Below, piece by piece: positions 21,123 through 32,109 of a stretch of DNA of 64,000 bases (positions within the stretch are counted from its first letter, which is position 1; each line of letters begins with the position of its first letter). Below the pieces are notes generated by a model. That model had not been told where the DNA came from. It ran no database searches and saw nothing but the letters and a program-made list of their open reading frames with translations. A program made the translations under genes and the position numbers. The DNA is from Thalassia testudinum (Eukaryota; Streptophyta; Magnoliopsida; Alismatales; Hydrocharitaceae), in assembly GCA_037157565.1 (NCBI GenBank), contig JAZHRO010000013.1, positions 39,684,501 to 39,748,500 of the forward strand, in the 5' to 3' direction.

Positions 21123-23819
21123 TGTAACGACCTGGTTCCCGAGTCCCTACGAGACACGAGAACCGGACCGACTCGACTAATCCCAAGACCTAATCGTCCA
21201 ACGAGGAAGTAACCAAAAGACAGTAAAATAAACCACATTCAGCATGAATATAACTAACAGTAAGAAAGTACAGCAGTAAGGAAAGAAACTACTACAGTAG
21301 GTACCACCACAACAGTAAAACAACATTTATCATATAACAAAAACTGCAGGTAAAGAAGGTACAGCGGAAACAAAAACTACTCACTAGAACAGAAACAAAA
21401 GAGGTACAAAAGACTGTGGTAACTCGACTGGACCCTACTCGGCCCAGCGTCCTCTGCAGTCGCCGACCCTTGCTTCTCAACACCTGGTCCTGAAAAAGGT
21501 AACGAGTGTAACACGTAAGCAAAACGCTGAGTAGAGTGGCAAACTAACTAAAGGCAACAGTAGAGTGTACAGTAGCTGTTATGTTCTATTACTTCCTTTA
21601 TTCACATCTTTCAATTTTTCTCACTATTTCATTTATTTCTCAGATCCTTTACTTGATCTCGAATGACCTCGTGGGAACGATCTTGATTGCAGTCTCTTCC
21701 AAAAGTAGAAGTAGCACGTGGTGCTCTCCTGGCCGGGAGAGTCCCCCGTGGTGATCCTACCCTCAGTCAACCACCCCAAGGTCACTGACAGACCTAACGG
21801 TGACTACGGCACGCGCGATAAACGCACAGGTAGCTAGCCCGCACTGGCACGCGGTCAGTCGTTTCCGTTAACGGGTGCGTCCAAAGCACAGCACGGAACC
21901 AGGGCAGAGCCCTCTCAGTAACAGGGGTCCAACCCCTCCACAGTAACCAAACCGGGGCCTTGCCCCTCCACAGTCCGCGCACCCTCGCCTGACTACCCTG
22001 GTTTGCCCTAGTGGGCCTAACAAGTCGGTGAAGGAGGCTTGCAGAACCCCGGGGCCCGTGGGGTAGCTAGTACTCTCCTAACACTAGTAGCTCTCCTCGG
22101 TACTACGTACACGAGGGCCAACAAGTCGGTACAGAGCGGCCAATCCTAACCCCGGGTCCCTGGGGCGGCTGGCCCCACTCTGCACTAAACAGGTACAGGT
22201 ACTTCCCTTGGTACTGCGTACCCAAGAGACAGTACAAACTACATCTCAGTTCCATTCCTTTTTCTTTCCAGGAGTTCCACTCCTAATTCCCCGTAGGGTT
22301 CTAGCTCTTTATCTCAGAACATCATATGTTTCACTTTCCAGTTTCACGTTCTCACAATCCATGATCTCAATCATGTTTCTTTATTCATAACAGGCAGCTG
22401 TTAATTCAATTTACAGGCAGCTTTATATTCCTTTCCATTTTTCCAAGACTGCAGTATTATACATTCCACTAGTTTTTCCATCCTAGGGTTCATGCCACAT
22501 GCTAGGATCTAGCATACAACTAGTTTTCCAGCCCTAAGATTCATGCATCACCTAGGAGCTATCATTCCATACATTTCTCATTCCTAGGATTCATGCAATG
22601 GCCTAGATTCTAGTTATGGTTCCATACTTTAACAGATTTTAATAATAAACTTAAGCCACTCTAAAAGGTACAACGGGAGTAATGGGGGCGTGATCGGGAA
22701 TCCCGCGCGCCTCCGCGACTCCCAAGACTGCAACTGAACGAGGTCCTATCACAAGGATCAAACACAAGGAGTGTCTCAAAACAGTGTATAGCTACTGTAG
22801 ACGGGTAGAGGAATTAATTCTGAAAAGAACGCAACTCGAATCGCGGAAAACAGAGCCCGAACGGGCCCTAAACAGGTCGAAAAAGATGATACTGTGCAAA
22901 ATCAGACGTCTGTAACTTCTTCCAGACGTCTTAAACAGTGGATCAGAGAATTACCCGTTCAGTGTGGTTTCCCAGACGTCCAGAAGTCTGCGGGGACGTC
23001 TGTCCTAGATCCCAGACGTCCGATGGTCACCCCGGACGTCTGGAGGTCACTCCAGTCGTCTGATACAACTTCCAGACGTCTGATTCGCAAAGGATGGCGA
23101 ATCAGCGATCCTACGCACAGCCAAATCCCTCCCTTAGTACGGTCGGTCGACAGGAAGGAAGAAGAAAGCGGAATACACACCTTTCAGACGTCGGTATGAG
23201 CTACCAGACGTCGTCCTCGCCGTCTGCCTATCAACCCAGACGTCTGATTCTGAAAATTTTTCCAGAATCAGGGCACGACCCGGACTCTGCTCGCGACGCC
23301 GCCCGCGTCGCACCTCGCGCTCCTGCTGCTCAGACTGCAGCAGGTCCCTCTCCGCGTCGTTCCGCGCCCCCTGTGCCCTCCGCCGGCCGGCCAAGCCGCT
23401 CCGGCGAGCTCACCCTCACGGCAGAGCTCCGCCCTCGCATGCCGCGCCTCCTTCGCGCTCACTGCGGCCGCCGCTGCAACCCTCGCGCTCGCTCGCTCTC
23501 GTGCACAGGAAGGAGAAGGAGAAGGAGACGGTGGAGACGGGAGGGGAGGCACGGCCCTTTTAAGGCCGCGCGGAGAGGAGAGAGAGAAGGCGCGGCAGGC
23601 GTCTGCAGCCGCAAAAGAAAAGAGGGAATAACGAATATGCGGTCTGCGCGCGTAGGCACGCAGACGACTCGCGGGTGTGGACGATAACGATTTTTCAGAC
23701 GTCTGTAAACCATCCCAGACGTCTGGCAAGACGTCTGGATGTGATCCCAGACGTCTGGTCAGACGTCTGGGCCACCTCCCAGACGTCTTAAAATACGTCC
23801 GGGGCACGCGTTCGTAACA
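21123..23819 (-). repeat. Right (5') LTR of chromovirus 1
   Basis: Starts TGTAACGACCTGG and ends GCGTTCGTAACA. It is colinear with the left LTR. It has one extra 12-bp palindrome unit near its right end: block 3 sites at 23696, 23716, 23728, 23748, 23760, 23780, spaced 20-12-20-12-20. Block 1 sites are 22903, 22923, 22973, 22993, 23013, 23033, 23053, 23073. Block 2 sites are 23185, 23205, 23217, 23237. In element orientation this LTR holds the promoter. Confidence 0.93.
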
Positions 23820-23824
23820 ACCCG
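23820..23824 (+). repeat. Target-site duplication of chromovirus 1 (right copy)
   Basis: ACCCG follows the right LTR terminus TAACA and matches 13407-13411 exactly. Confidence 0.92.
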
Positions 23825-24460
23825 CTTCCCACGCATCGCTCTCTCACATGCGCCGTCACGCGTCACCTAAACGTTGCATGTCGCCCGTGCCGCCACCGTG
23901 TTCTGCAAAAATTGCAATGGGAAGCCTACACTTTCTGAAATCACGCTTAGGTCCTCAAAAAGAACTTTTTAAAAATTTTGAGAAGGAAAGTCTTGAGGCT
24001 TTCCCCCTCTTTTCCTCTATTAATTAAGAGGTTTAGAGCTTAATGAAAATCCAAGGACCCAAAGGAGTCTTTATATAGGCCCAAAGGTTGTTGCAAATAG
24101 ATTTAGTAGGGTGAAATACCTAAACTATCCCTAGGTTGGGTCCACCTTACATTTAGGTCCATGTTGACTTGTTTTGGCATAACTTGAGCTATACACCTCG
24201 GATTCATGGGAAACAAGCGTCACCGAAAAGCTTTCGGTGAGAGAAATACAACGATATCATATATGGCACCCTTTTAATAGCATATGACTATAGGTTGACA
24301 CGAAATATGCATTTCATAACAATTTAAGGAGGTGTTGACACCAGCACCAAATCACAACTAGGTTTTCGGGTTCAAATTGACCTGAACCACTTTGAAATGA
24401 TTCGAAACCTGGATTTTGGGATGTTACAAGTATCACTCCAAAATTAACTTGACTCAACGA

Positions 24461-24788
24461 GTACCGATACCCATCACGAGTACCGGTACTTGTGTATTGA
24501 TTCCTTCACCTGTAGCTAACAAGTACCAATACTAACGATCGGTACCAATACTAGTGAGATACAGGATCTGGTTACTTCAAACCTAGAACTTGATCTATAA
24601 CTCATGTATATCGGTACTCATGATGAGTACCGATATACATAGGTTACATATTTGGGTTTAAAGGATCTGGAGCCAAATCTACAGCTAGCATGTATCGGTA
24701 CTCATCATGAGTACCGGTACTAGAAACCTACAAGTTAAGACCAAATTTGTATCTTGCATGTACCGGTACTCATGATGAGTATTGGTAC
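24461..24788. repeat. GTAC-centred palindrome pairs at 19-bp spacing (right part)
   Basis: Five pairs start at 24461/24480, 24523/24542, 24608/24627, 24692/24711 and 24760/24779, every pair exactly 19 bp apart. Words are GTACCGATAC, GTACCGGTAC, GTATCGGTAC and close variants. Three pairs share an ACTCATnATGAGT core and form near-perfect hairpins. The longest is 24604-24621 with 24623-24640, two perfect 18-bp arms around one G. This continues the array at 9541-9777. Confidence 0.85.
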
Positions 24789-24989
24789 TTGTGTCAGTTA
24801 CGAAATAGATTTCTGGGTTTTGTAGGAATACGAAAGACCAATCAAATCTCATATTATGTATAATCCATCATCAAGTAAAACAGGCTGTCTAAACAAAGAT
24901 AAACATATGAAATTGTAGACAAATGTAGAACATACAAATGCATAGATTGATTCCTAATCTCTATCTAAAGAAAATGGAGTTACCTATAT

Positions 24990-25193
24990 TCATCTTGAAG
25001 ATGAGGCAGAAGGGGCTGCACATGGCTCTTCCAAAATATCCCACCTCCTAATCCTGATCGAGAGGCTCTTTTGAGGAAGAGATCTGATCTCTTCTTTAGT
25101 CATTCCTGCTCTCTCTATTTGTCTCTCTAAGTCCACGATGGGGATGAAGACCTTGATTTCACATGGTGGTTCTTTTGGGCACCATAACCTCAA
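24990..25193 (-). other. Short coding-like stretch, unrecognised
   Basis: An open frame on the minus strand has balanced, protein-like composition: LWCPKEPPCEIKVFIPIVDL at its start, then a charged helix-like segment with ERQIERAGMTKEEIR, and a Ser-rich end before the stop. It lacks its own convincing ATG start (the frame opens at a TTG), so it could be a 3' exon or a fragment of a gene or transposon. I do not recognise it and find no adjoining exons. Confidence 0.2.
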
Positions 25194-25199
25194 AAACTT

Positions 25200-27108
25200 A
25201 AGTTAGCAATTAGTTTGATTAATTTTTGTGTAAATTACGTGTCTGCCAATCGAGAACACGTAATTCACGCATAGGTCTCTGCACATATGTAATCCAAACC
25301 ACACTACTCTTTTGCATTTCATGCCCATACCCTCAATAAAACTTTATTTGATCACTTTAAATAATAGGCATTAACATGACAGTCCATAATCTTTATATGT
25401 TGATTGATTATATGTGTACATAATGTATATATTAGTCCATATGTCGGATTAAAATCTAACATCCAGAGAAATGCAAAGAATGAGCATGTAAAACATTACC
25501 AATCATTAACAAAGTGATTTTACTACTAGCCTTAACTATTGAAGGATGCAAGTGTATATTTAGTTGGGTTTACCTCTTAATTTGTACAATAAATTTTATT
25601 AGATAATTTAAATAATGATATTAATTTCATTTGAATAAAGGTTAGCAACATTTTTTAAATCTTTTTAAGAATAAATTTGATCTTTTATTTTTCATTTATT
25701 TATTTTACATAATATTTCTTTACACCATTAGCTTACTTGACCCCCCTCTCTCCCACTCAACTTTTTTGGTTCTACCCCTTGTAACCACCTAAAGTAGCTC
25801 TTTCATTGCAAGGAAACGTTCATCTTACCTTAGTTATGGACCAAAGGATGGCATGCCGAGGTAATAGGCTAAGTAATCATAAGGCTTTGTACCAAAAAAT
25901 TAGTAAATCAAATCTAATATATGGTAACCTATGGCAAGTACCTTAGAAGCAAGCACAATTAAAGCACCAGTTTAAAAAGTGCCAAGATGAATATATATAC
26001 ACACATATACTACCCAAAATGGATACAAATTCAAAAAGAAAAGAACTATCTACGCATGGAAGATGTGCATTTTCAAGTTGATATTCTTAGAAAATATATA
26101 TATATATATAATAAGATAGAGAAATAAATCTCATCGACGTACAACTCCCTCCCATGAAGAACCAACCAAGTGGATTCAAGAGCAAACTCAAAATCAACTA
26201 ATAGCAGTACATTCCTGTTTCTCCTTCCCAACTAGTAAAAACCCTAAACACTACCGCTATTGGGTGAGGCCTCGATTGGCCAACAGGTCGACTGGGGCCT
26301 TGCCCCCACCCCACGCTCGTCCCCCCAGCTCCCACGCTCGACTACTCTCCATCATCCCTCCACACCTACAGCCAACGTTTTTCTCTTGAGTCCTTCGGCC
26401 TTAGGGGTTTGAGAGTGGGTTCCAACTTTGTTGCTCCTATTTTCCCACTTGAAGGTGTTCCTCCCATTGGCATCACTTCAACCTATGGAGCCCCCTTGCC
26501 CCCTGATTTTATTTCTCGAATGAGGATTTAGGGTGCAGTTTCTCCCATGTGGCTGTCGGTGCGTCTCCGATGGGGAGGTAGCTGTGACTGTGGTTTCCCT
26601 TCTTGTTGACCATCTATTGGTTTCCAATGCTCTATCCTGATTGATGTTTGATGTTGGTGATCCTCGATCGAGTCACGCTATCGTCACCCCCGCAATCGTC
26701 TTCAGCCATTTTGTTGTGTGTTTCTATTTGTGGCTGTCATTGTGTTACGTTGTTTCCTGTTTATGGGTCACATTAGAATCCAAACTCAATACGATCGAGT
26801 GCCTTCCTAGTTTATGACTACTGGAATTATCCTATTTCACGAAAATCATCGTGATGTTTTCGATAGCACGTATCGTTATCCAAACTATCCAAACATAAAA
26901 TAAGTGTCAACAATGTTATTTTTCTATTTTTGTTTTTCATCCTTCAAGATAAAGTGTTACTCCTCCTGGGAAGATGCGTTCATCTCTTGGGAGGGTGAGG
27001 TTCATCGTTGCCAGAAGAAGGGGAAAAAAAAGAAAAACAGAAAAACTCTCCGGTGTGTTAATGATCGATCTAACGGGTTCACCGATGATGCGGGATCCCT
27101 TACATTAT
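25200..27108. other. Intergenic sequence
   Basis: AT-rich, with a (TA)n run near 26095-26111 and a moderately GC-rich part at about 26270-26760 that has no long open frame. No gene, RNA or classifiable transposon could be supported. Confidence 0.4.
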
Positions 27109-27469
27109 GGCAGCGTTTGGTTGTGGGATTATAATATGAATAGGTACTATTTGGTAGATTAGGAGAGGAATAAGGGTAGAAATGCACAGGTTTCAAGAAA
27201 ATTTTTTTTACCACATATATTCCTTCTTTCCATCACATCAAAATCCACTAATAATTTCTTTTCTTACATATAACTCAAAAAATAATATCTAATAATTACA
27301 ATTCATCACATCAAAATCTATTAATTCTCTCTCCTCTCTCACAAAACTAACATATTAATCATTAACAATCTCACCAATTATTATAATCCCATCAACTAAA
27401 TACCTTCTATATTTATTCCACTCCTATCTTATCCCAATATAATTCTATCCCATGTGGAACGTAACCTAA
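27109..27469 (-). mobile_element. MITE-like element, copy 1
   Basis: About 360 bp, AT-rich, non-coding. The minus strand aligns along most of its length with 48355-48674, sharing words such as TGGAATAAATAT, TTTTGATGTGAT and GGATTATAATAATTG-like stretches. Ends are weakly inverted: GGCAGCGTTTGG on the left against GGTTACGTTCC on the complement of the right. Class and target duplication are not resolved; hAT- or Harbinger-type MITEs are possible. Confidence 0.55.
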
Positions 27470-27609
27470 GAATCCATATTATACCTTTTTGCTCAACGTG
27501 ATTTTACCTTAGGCAGTGGCCCTTTGGAAGCTTTTAAATCCAAGACCATGCACGGAGGGTGCAAAGCATACGGTACTCGATCGTTCCATCATTTGAGCCG
27601 ATCGATCTG

Positions 27610-27725
27610 TTCCCCGATATCCTCCTCCTCCTCCTCCTCCTCCTCATCATCAAACCAGAAGAAAGAAAATAATATATATGTTGAATGTCTTCTTCCGACA
27701 TGACATGACATGACATGACATGAGC
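27610..27725. repeat. (CTC)n and (GACAT)n microsatellites
   Basis: A CTC/TCC triplet run of about nine units at about 27610-27640 is followed by four to five GACAT units at about 27700-27722. The open frame that crosses them on the minus strand has a poly-Arg run coded by the triplets and is not convincing as a gene. Confidence 0.8.
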
Positions 27726-29417
27726 AGCGCTTGCAAAAATCCCCAGAGAAGAGGGTCCGTCGACCATCGAAGGGGATACATCGTTCCTGCCGCCCACCCC
27801 TCTCCCCAACGTCACCAACGCTTCCAACCTTTATAACTTTTTCTTCGTGTGAAGTTCACCCACGCGAAGTTTAATTATTACTTTTATTACGAGTAATATT
27901 TTATAATAAAAATTTAGGAGTTCAGATCATTTTACATATAAACGTATTACGTATAAAATTTTAAATTAATCTGATGTTCCTATATTTACAAAGGTAGCTC
28001 AAGTTTGATAATTTAATTATTACAAAATTTAACCTTGGTTAATAGAGATGTTACTGTTGTTCGATTTTAATAAAATTTTTATATTTTATATTTTTTTAAA
28101 TAATTTCAGTCCTTAAGTTTTAATTTAATTATATATATATATATATATATGCAAGACACAAGCGAATGCTTCTAACCCCTTTCCGATGTGTCCAATGACC
28201 AACTTGCAAGTGCACGGCATTAGGTCACGCAAGAATGTTATTTGGATCTTATTCTCCGGCCTATCTTCATATTTCATGATAAAATATTAAAATAGATCAA
28301 TGGCATGTCTTGCCTTTAGATAGATATAGCCAAGGGTTGGAATTCGATATGGTGGCTGATCCTTAAGGGGCAGATGCTACAATATAAGTCAGGGGGGTTT
28401 TCCCTAATTTATGGTATAAGGATGTGTCCCGAGAAATACACCTTCACAAATATTTTCTTAAGGATTGTAAGCAATTCATGTTAAGTCAAGTTACTTTTTA
28501 GTTAAAGAAGATTTAAGTCAAAGATAAATTTTGAGAAAGGACTTCAAACCAAGGATAAATGTTTAAAATCTTGACTCATATATGTAGTATCTTGTGAGGC
28601 TATTGTTTGTATTGGAACTTATGATCTCAATTGCCAAACCAAATTCTATTTGTCTTATGAGGACTCCATTTTTTTTTTTTATCATGAGGACTCCACTTGT
28701 TCTACTTGTAGCACTCGCTATCCTTTGCTACATTAGATGTAGATTTCCTCCTACAACATCAGGCTAGCTAGGTTTCTATTATCTAGTGAAAATCAATGAA
28801 GTCATCTAGAGTTAATATATTCGTAGACTTTGGACCGCCGAAATGACTATTACTTATAAAGGTTGATGAAGGCTCAAGAGGAACCATGACCAAAAACCAA
28901 CTTGGTATCAAAAGAAATATTGCTATCCAATCATTTAGGATCATGTACATAAGTACCTAACCATCAAACAATGCTCGTGTGCACTTTGTATTCAAGTAAA
29001 AATTATTACGATTATGTGTTTAAGACATAGGAACAAAGATTAATTGCAAGAATCAGCACTCAATACTCATTTGAGAAGGTCAGTAGCTGAGGTCTATGTG
29101 CTATGCAAGGGAAGTAATCAAAGATCAATCAATATTGTACTTTTAATATCTAAATTCAAAAATAATATTCAGTAAATATGGGCATATCAATGAGAATAGT
29201 GATAAAATCATGGAATGGATTTCAACATGTAAAATTAGTTTGCTAAAATATTTAAAGTGAAGAAATAAAATTTACACATAAATATTACAAAACCTCCATG
29301 AAAAAATTGGTCAAGTGATCAATTAATTGGCCCAATGACCAACTAGAATTACTCAGTTGAGAAATCATCCAAATAAGTCCATTTTCATGTCAAAGTTTGC
29401 AAGATGTAGCCATCAAT
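27726..29417. other. Intergenic AT-rich sequence
   Basis: Contains an (AT)n run at about 28129-28150 and no supported gene. It ends at the target duplication of the second chromovirus. Confidence 0.45.
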
Positions 29418-29422
29418 CAAGG
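29418..29422 (+). repeat. Target-site duplication of chromovirus 2 (left copy)
   Basis: CAAGG precedes the left LTR and is repeated exactly at 39761-39765 after the right LTR. Confidence 0.9.
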
Positions 29423-32037
29423 TGTTACGACCCGATTCCCGAATCCCTACGAGACACGAGAATCGGATCGACTCGACTGATCCCAAGATCAAGTCGTCCA
29501 ACAAGAAAGTAACCAAAAGAGCAGTAAAGTTAACCACATTCACCATGTATATAACTAGCAGTAACAAAATACAGCAGTAAAGAAAGAAATACTACAGTAT
29601 ACACCACCACAACAGTAAAGAAAATAAACATGGACATAAACATGAAGCTTACAATAAAAAGAGTACAGAGGTAACAGAACTACTCACTACAACAGAAAGA
29701 AAAGTACAGTGGGTACTACACAAGTAACGCAATTGGGCTCTACAAGGTCCAACACCCTCTGCAGCCACCGACACTGGCTGCTCAACACCTGGTACTGAAA
29801 AGGTAACAAAGGTGACACGTCAGCGAAACACTGAGTAGAGTGGCAAAAAAAAAGCTAAGAAACAATAAGGTGGACAGTAGCTGTTATATTTTTAATTTCT
29901 TTCTTTATATTTTTCCATTTATTCACTCTTAAATTATTTCTCAGATCCTTCTCTTGATCTTGAATGTTCCTCATGGGAACGATCTTGATTGCAGTCTTTT
30001 CTGAAAAGTAGAAGTAGCATGTTATACTCTCCTGGCCAAGAGAGTCCCCGTGATGGTCCTACCCTCAGTCAACCACCCCAAGATCGCTGACAGACGTAAC
30101 GGTGACAACGGCAAGCACGATAAACGCATGGGTAGCTACCCCGTACTGGCATGCGGTCAGTCATTTCCGTTAACGGGTGCGCTAAAAGCACAGCACGGAA
30201 CCAGTATAGGACAAAGCCCTCTCAGTAACAGGGGTCCAGCCCCTCCACAGTAACCAAACAGGGGTCTTGCCCCCCCACAGTCCGCGCACCCTCGCCTGAC
30301 TACCCTGGTCTGCCTAGTGGGCCTAACAAGTCGGTGTAGAGGGCTAGCAGAACCCCGGGGCCCGTGGGGTAGCTAGTGCTCTCCCTACAATAGTAGCTCT
30401 CCTCGGTACTGTGTACACGAGGGCCAAAAGTCGGTACAAAGTGGCCAGACCTAACCCCGGATCCCTGGGGTGGCTCACTCCGCTCTGCACTAAACAGGGG
30501 GACAGTCGCTCTCCTTGGTACTCCATACTCAAGGGCCAGCTCACTTCCCCAATTCTATTCCATTCACTTTCCAGGAGTTCTACTCCTAATTCCCCGCAGG
30601 GTTCATGCTCTTTTAACTCAGCCAATTTAGGTTTCACTATTCCAGCTTTATATCCATATAACCCATGTTCTCAAACAGTAATTATTCATTCATAAACAAG
30701 CAGCTGTTAGCCCATTTTACAGGCAGTTATCGTTTTCTTTCTACTTTTCCAAGACTGCAACGTATAGATATTCAATCTAGTTTTTCAGTCCTACGATTCA
30801 TGCCATACCCTAGGATCTATCATTCAATCTAGTTTTCCAGTCCTAAGATTCATGCAATACCCTAAGATCTATCATTCAATCTAGTTTTGTAATCCTAGGG
30901 TTCATGCAATACCCTAAACTCTATTAATTATTTCACAATTGCATATTTTTTGATAAATCATTGAAAGGGTCACTCTACCCGCAAAATCGGGAGTACTGGG
31001 GGAGTAATCGACAAGCTCGCGTACCTCCGCAACCCCTAAAGCCGCAACCGAACGGGATCCTAACACAAGGATCAAAGACAAGGAGCAACTCAGAACAGCA
31101 TACGATTACTGTAAACAGGTAGAGGAACTAAATCTAAGAAGAACGAAACTTGAAACGCGGAAAACGGACTCCGAACGGACCCTAAATGGGTCAAAAACGA
31201 TGAGTCTGTCCAAAATCAGACGTCTGAAACTTCTTCCAGACGTCTTAAATGATCGCTCAGGTCATACCTCGATCTGCGCGGTCCTTCAGACGTCCAGAAG
31301 CCCGCTGAACCATCTGGATGCAGTTTCCAGATGTCCGACTGTCACTCCGAACGTCTGGAGACCCTCTCCGTCGTCTGGTGCCATGCCCAAACGACTGGTC
31401 TATGTGGGATGGCGTGCCCTTTCACCTTCCCGAACAAGTCCTGCACACACACACACCCACTCTCAACACCAAAGCAAGCAGAAGACTTCGGCGGAAACGG
31501 ATGCATAGTCGTACATGCGAAAGGAGATAAAAAATAACGTACCTTTCAGACGTCTGGACGTTCCTCCAGACGTCTCCTTCGTCGTCTGGACGTAAGTCCA
31601 GACGTCTGATTCTGGGAAATTTTCCCAGAATCAGGTCCTCCTCGCCTTCCGCCCGTAGCACGCGGCCATGCCGCACCGCCCCCGCCTGCTGCCTGAGCTG
31701 CAACAGCTCCTCCCCACACACTCACAGCAGTCGTGGCTGCAGCTCTCGCCCGCTTGCTCTCTCGTTGATAGGGAGACGAGGAAGAAGAAGGCGGTGGAGT
31801 GAGGGTGAGGGAGAGGGAGAGGCGTATTTGAAGGCAGCCGCGGGGAGAGAGAAAGAAAAAAGCTGCGTCTACAGGGAGGGAGAGGAAAGAGAAGAAGGAG
31901 GGCAGCGAGTTCAGTCTGCGCACGCATGCGCACAGATGCGAACCCGTACGCCGAAAAAATTTAATTCCAGACGTCTGACCAGATGTCTGGACCGCTTCTC
32001 AAACGTCTTAAACGACGCTTGATGCCCGGTTATAATA
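29423..32037 (-). repeat. Left (3') LTR of chromovirus 2
   Basis: Starts TGTTACGACCCGA and ends GGTTATAATA. It includes three tandem 52-bp units at 30775-30930 and palindrome blocks: block 1 from 31217 (31217, 31237, 31287, 31307, 31328, 31348), block 2 at 31547, 31567, 31579, 31599 (20-12-20), and block 3 at 31968, 31980, 32000. Many CpGs in the palindrome have become TpG or CpA. Confidence 0.92.
30775..30930 (-). repeat. Three tandem 52-bp repeats inside the LTR
   Basis: Units begin ATCTAGTTTT at 30775, 30827 and 30879, each containing CCTA(G/C)G/AATTCATGC-like and ATACCCTA words. The same three units lie at 38401-38556 in the other LTR, and looser versions at about 14755-14900 and 22460-22610 in element 1. 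Function unknown. Confidence 0.85.
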
Positions 32038-32109
32038 ATATAACAAACTCAAAGGAATTTTCATCCCCGAAACTTGCTCTAACTAGGGTGTGGGAAAGAA
32101 CAATATATG

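Larger units (their letters stand above)
13412..23819 (-). mobile_element. Full-length Ty3/gypsy chromovirus (Tekay/Del-like), element 1
   Basis: This is a 10,408-bp element: left LTR 13412-16095 (2684 bp), internal region 16096-21122, right LTR 21123-23819 (2697 bp), 5-bp duplication ACCCG. Coding is on the minus strand, so the right LTR is the 5' LTR. A primer-binding site for initiator tRNA-Met lies beside it at 21108-21119. Domain order is gag, zinc knuckle, protease, reverse transcriptase, RNase H, integrase, chromodomain. Integrase after RNase H defines Ty3/gypsy, and a chromodomain after integrase defines chromoviruses; the Tekay/Del placement is by recalled similarity. The two LTRs are very alike (3 differences in the first 77 bp), so insertion was fairly recent. 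The element sits inside the solo LTR 11545-24428. Confidence 0.95.
11545..24428 (-). mobile_element. Solo LTR, gypsy-like, split by a nested chromovirus
   Basis: The two halves, 11545-13411 and 23825-24428, join to about 2.47 kb once the nested element at 13412-23819 and one ACCCG are removed. The plus-strand ends are TGTGACGACCC and GGGATGTTACA, so the minus strand reads TGTAACATCCC to GGGTCGTCACA, typical of chromovirus LTRs. Flanks are GGTAT (11540-11544) and AGTAT (24429-24433), a 5-bp duplication with one mismatch. A minus-strand TATA site, CTATATAAAG, lies at 24070-24079, about 350 bp inside the LTR. No internal coding region of its own is present. Confidence 0.7.

Noticed and set aside
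20147..21127. 326-codon plus-strand open frame opposite gag
   Set aside because: It is the antisense shadow of the gag coding region and has no recognisable domain.
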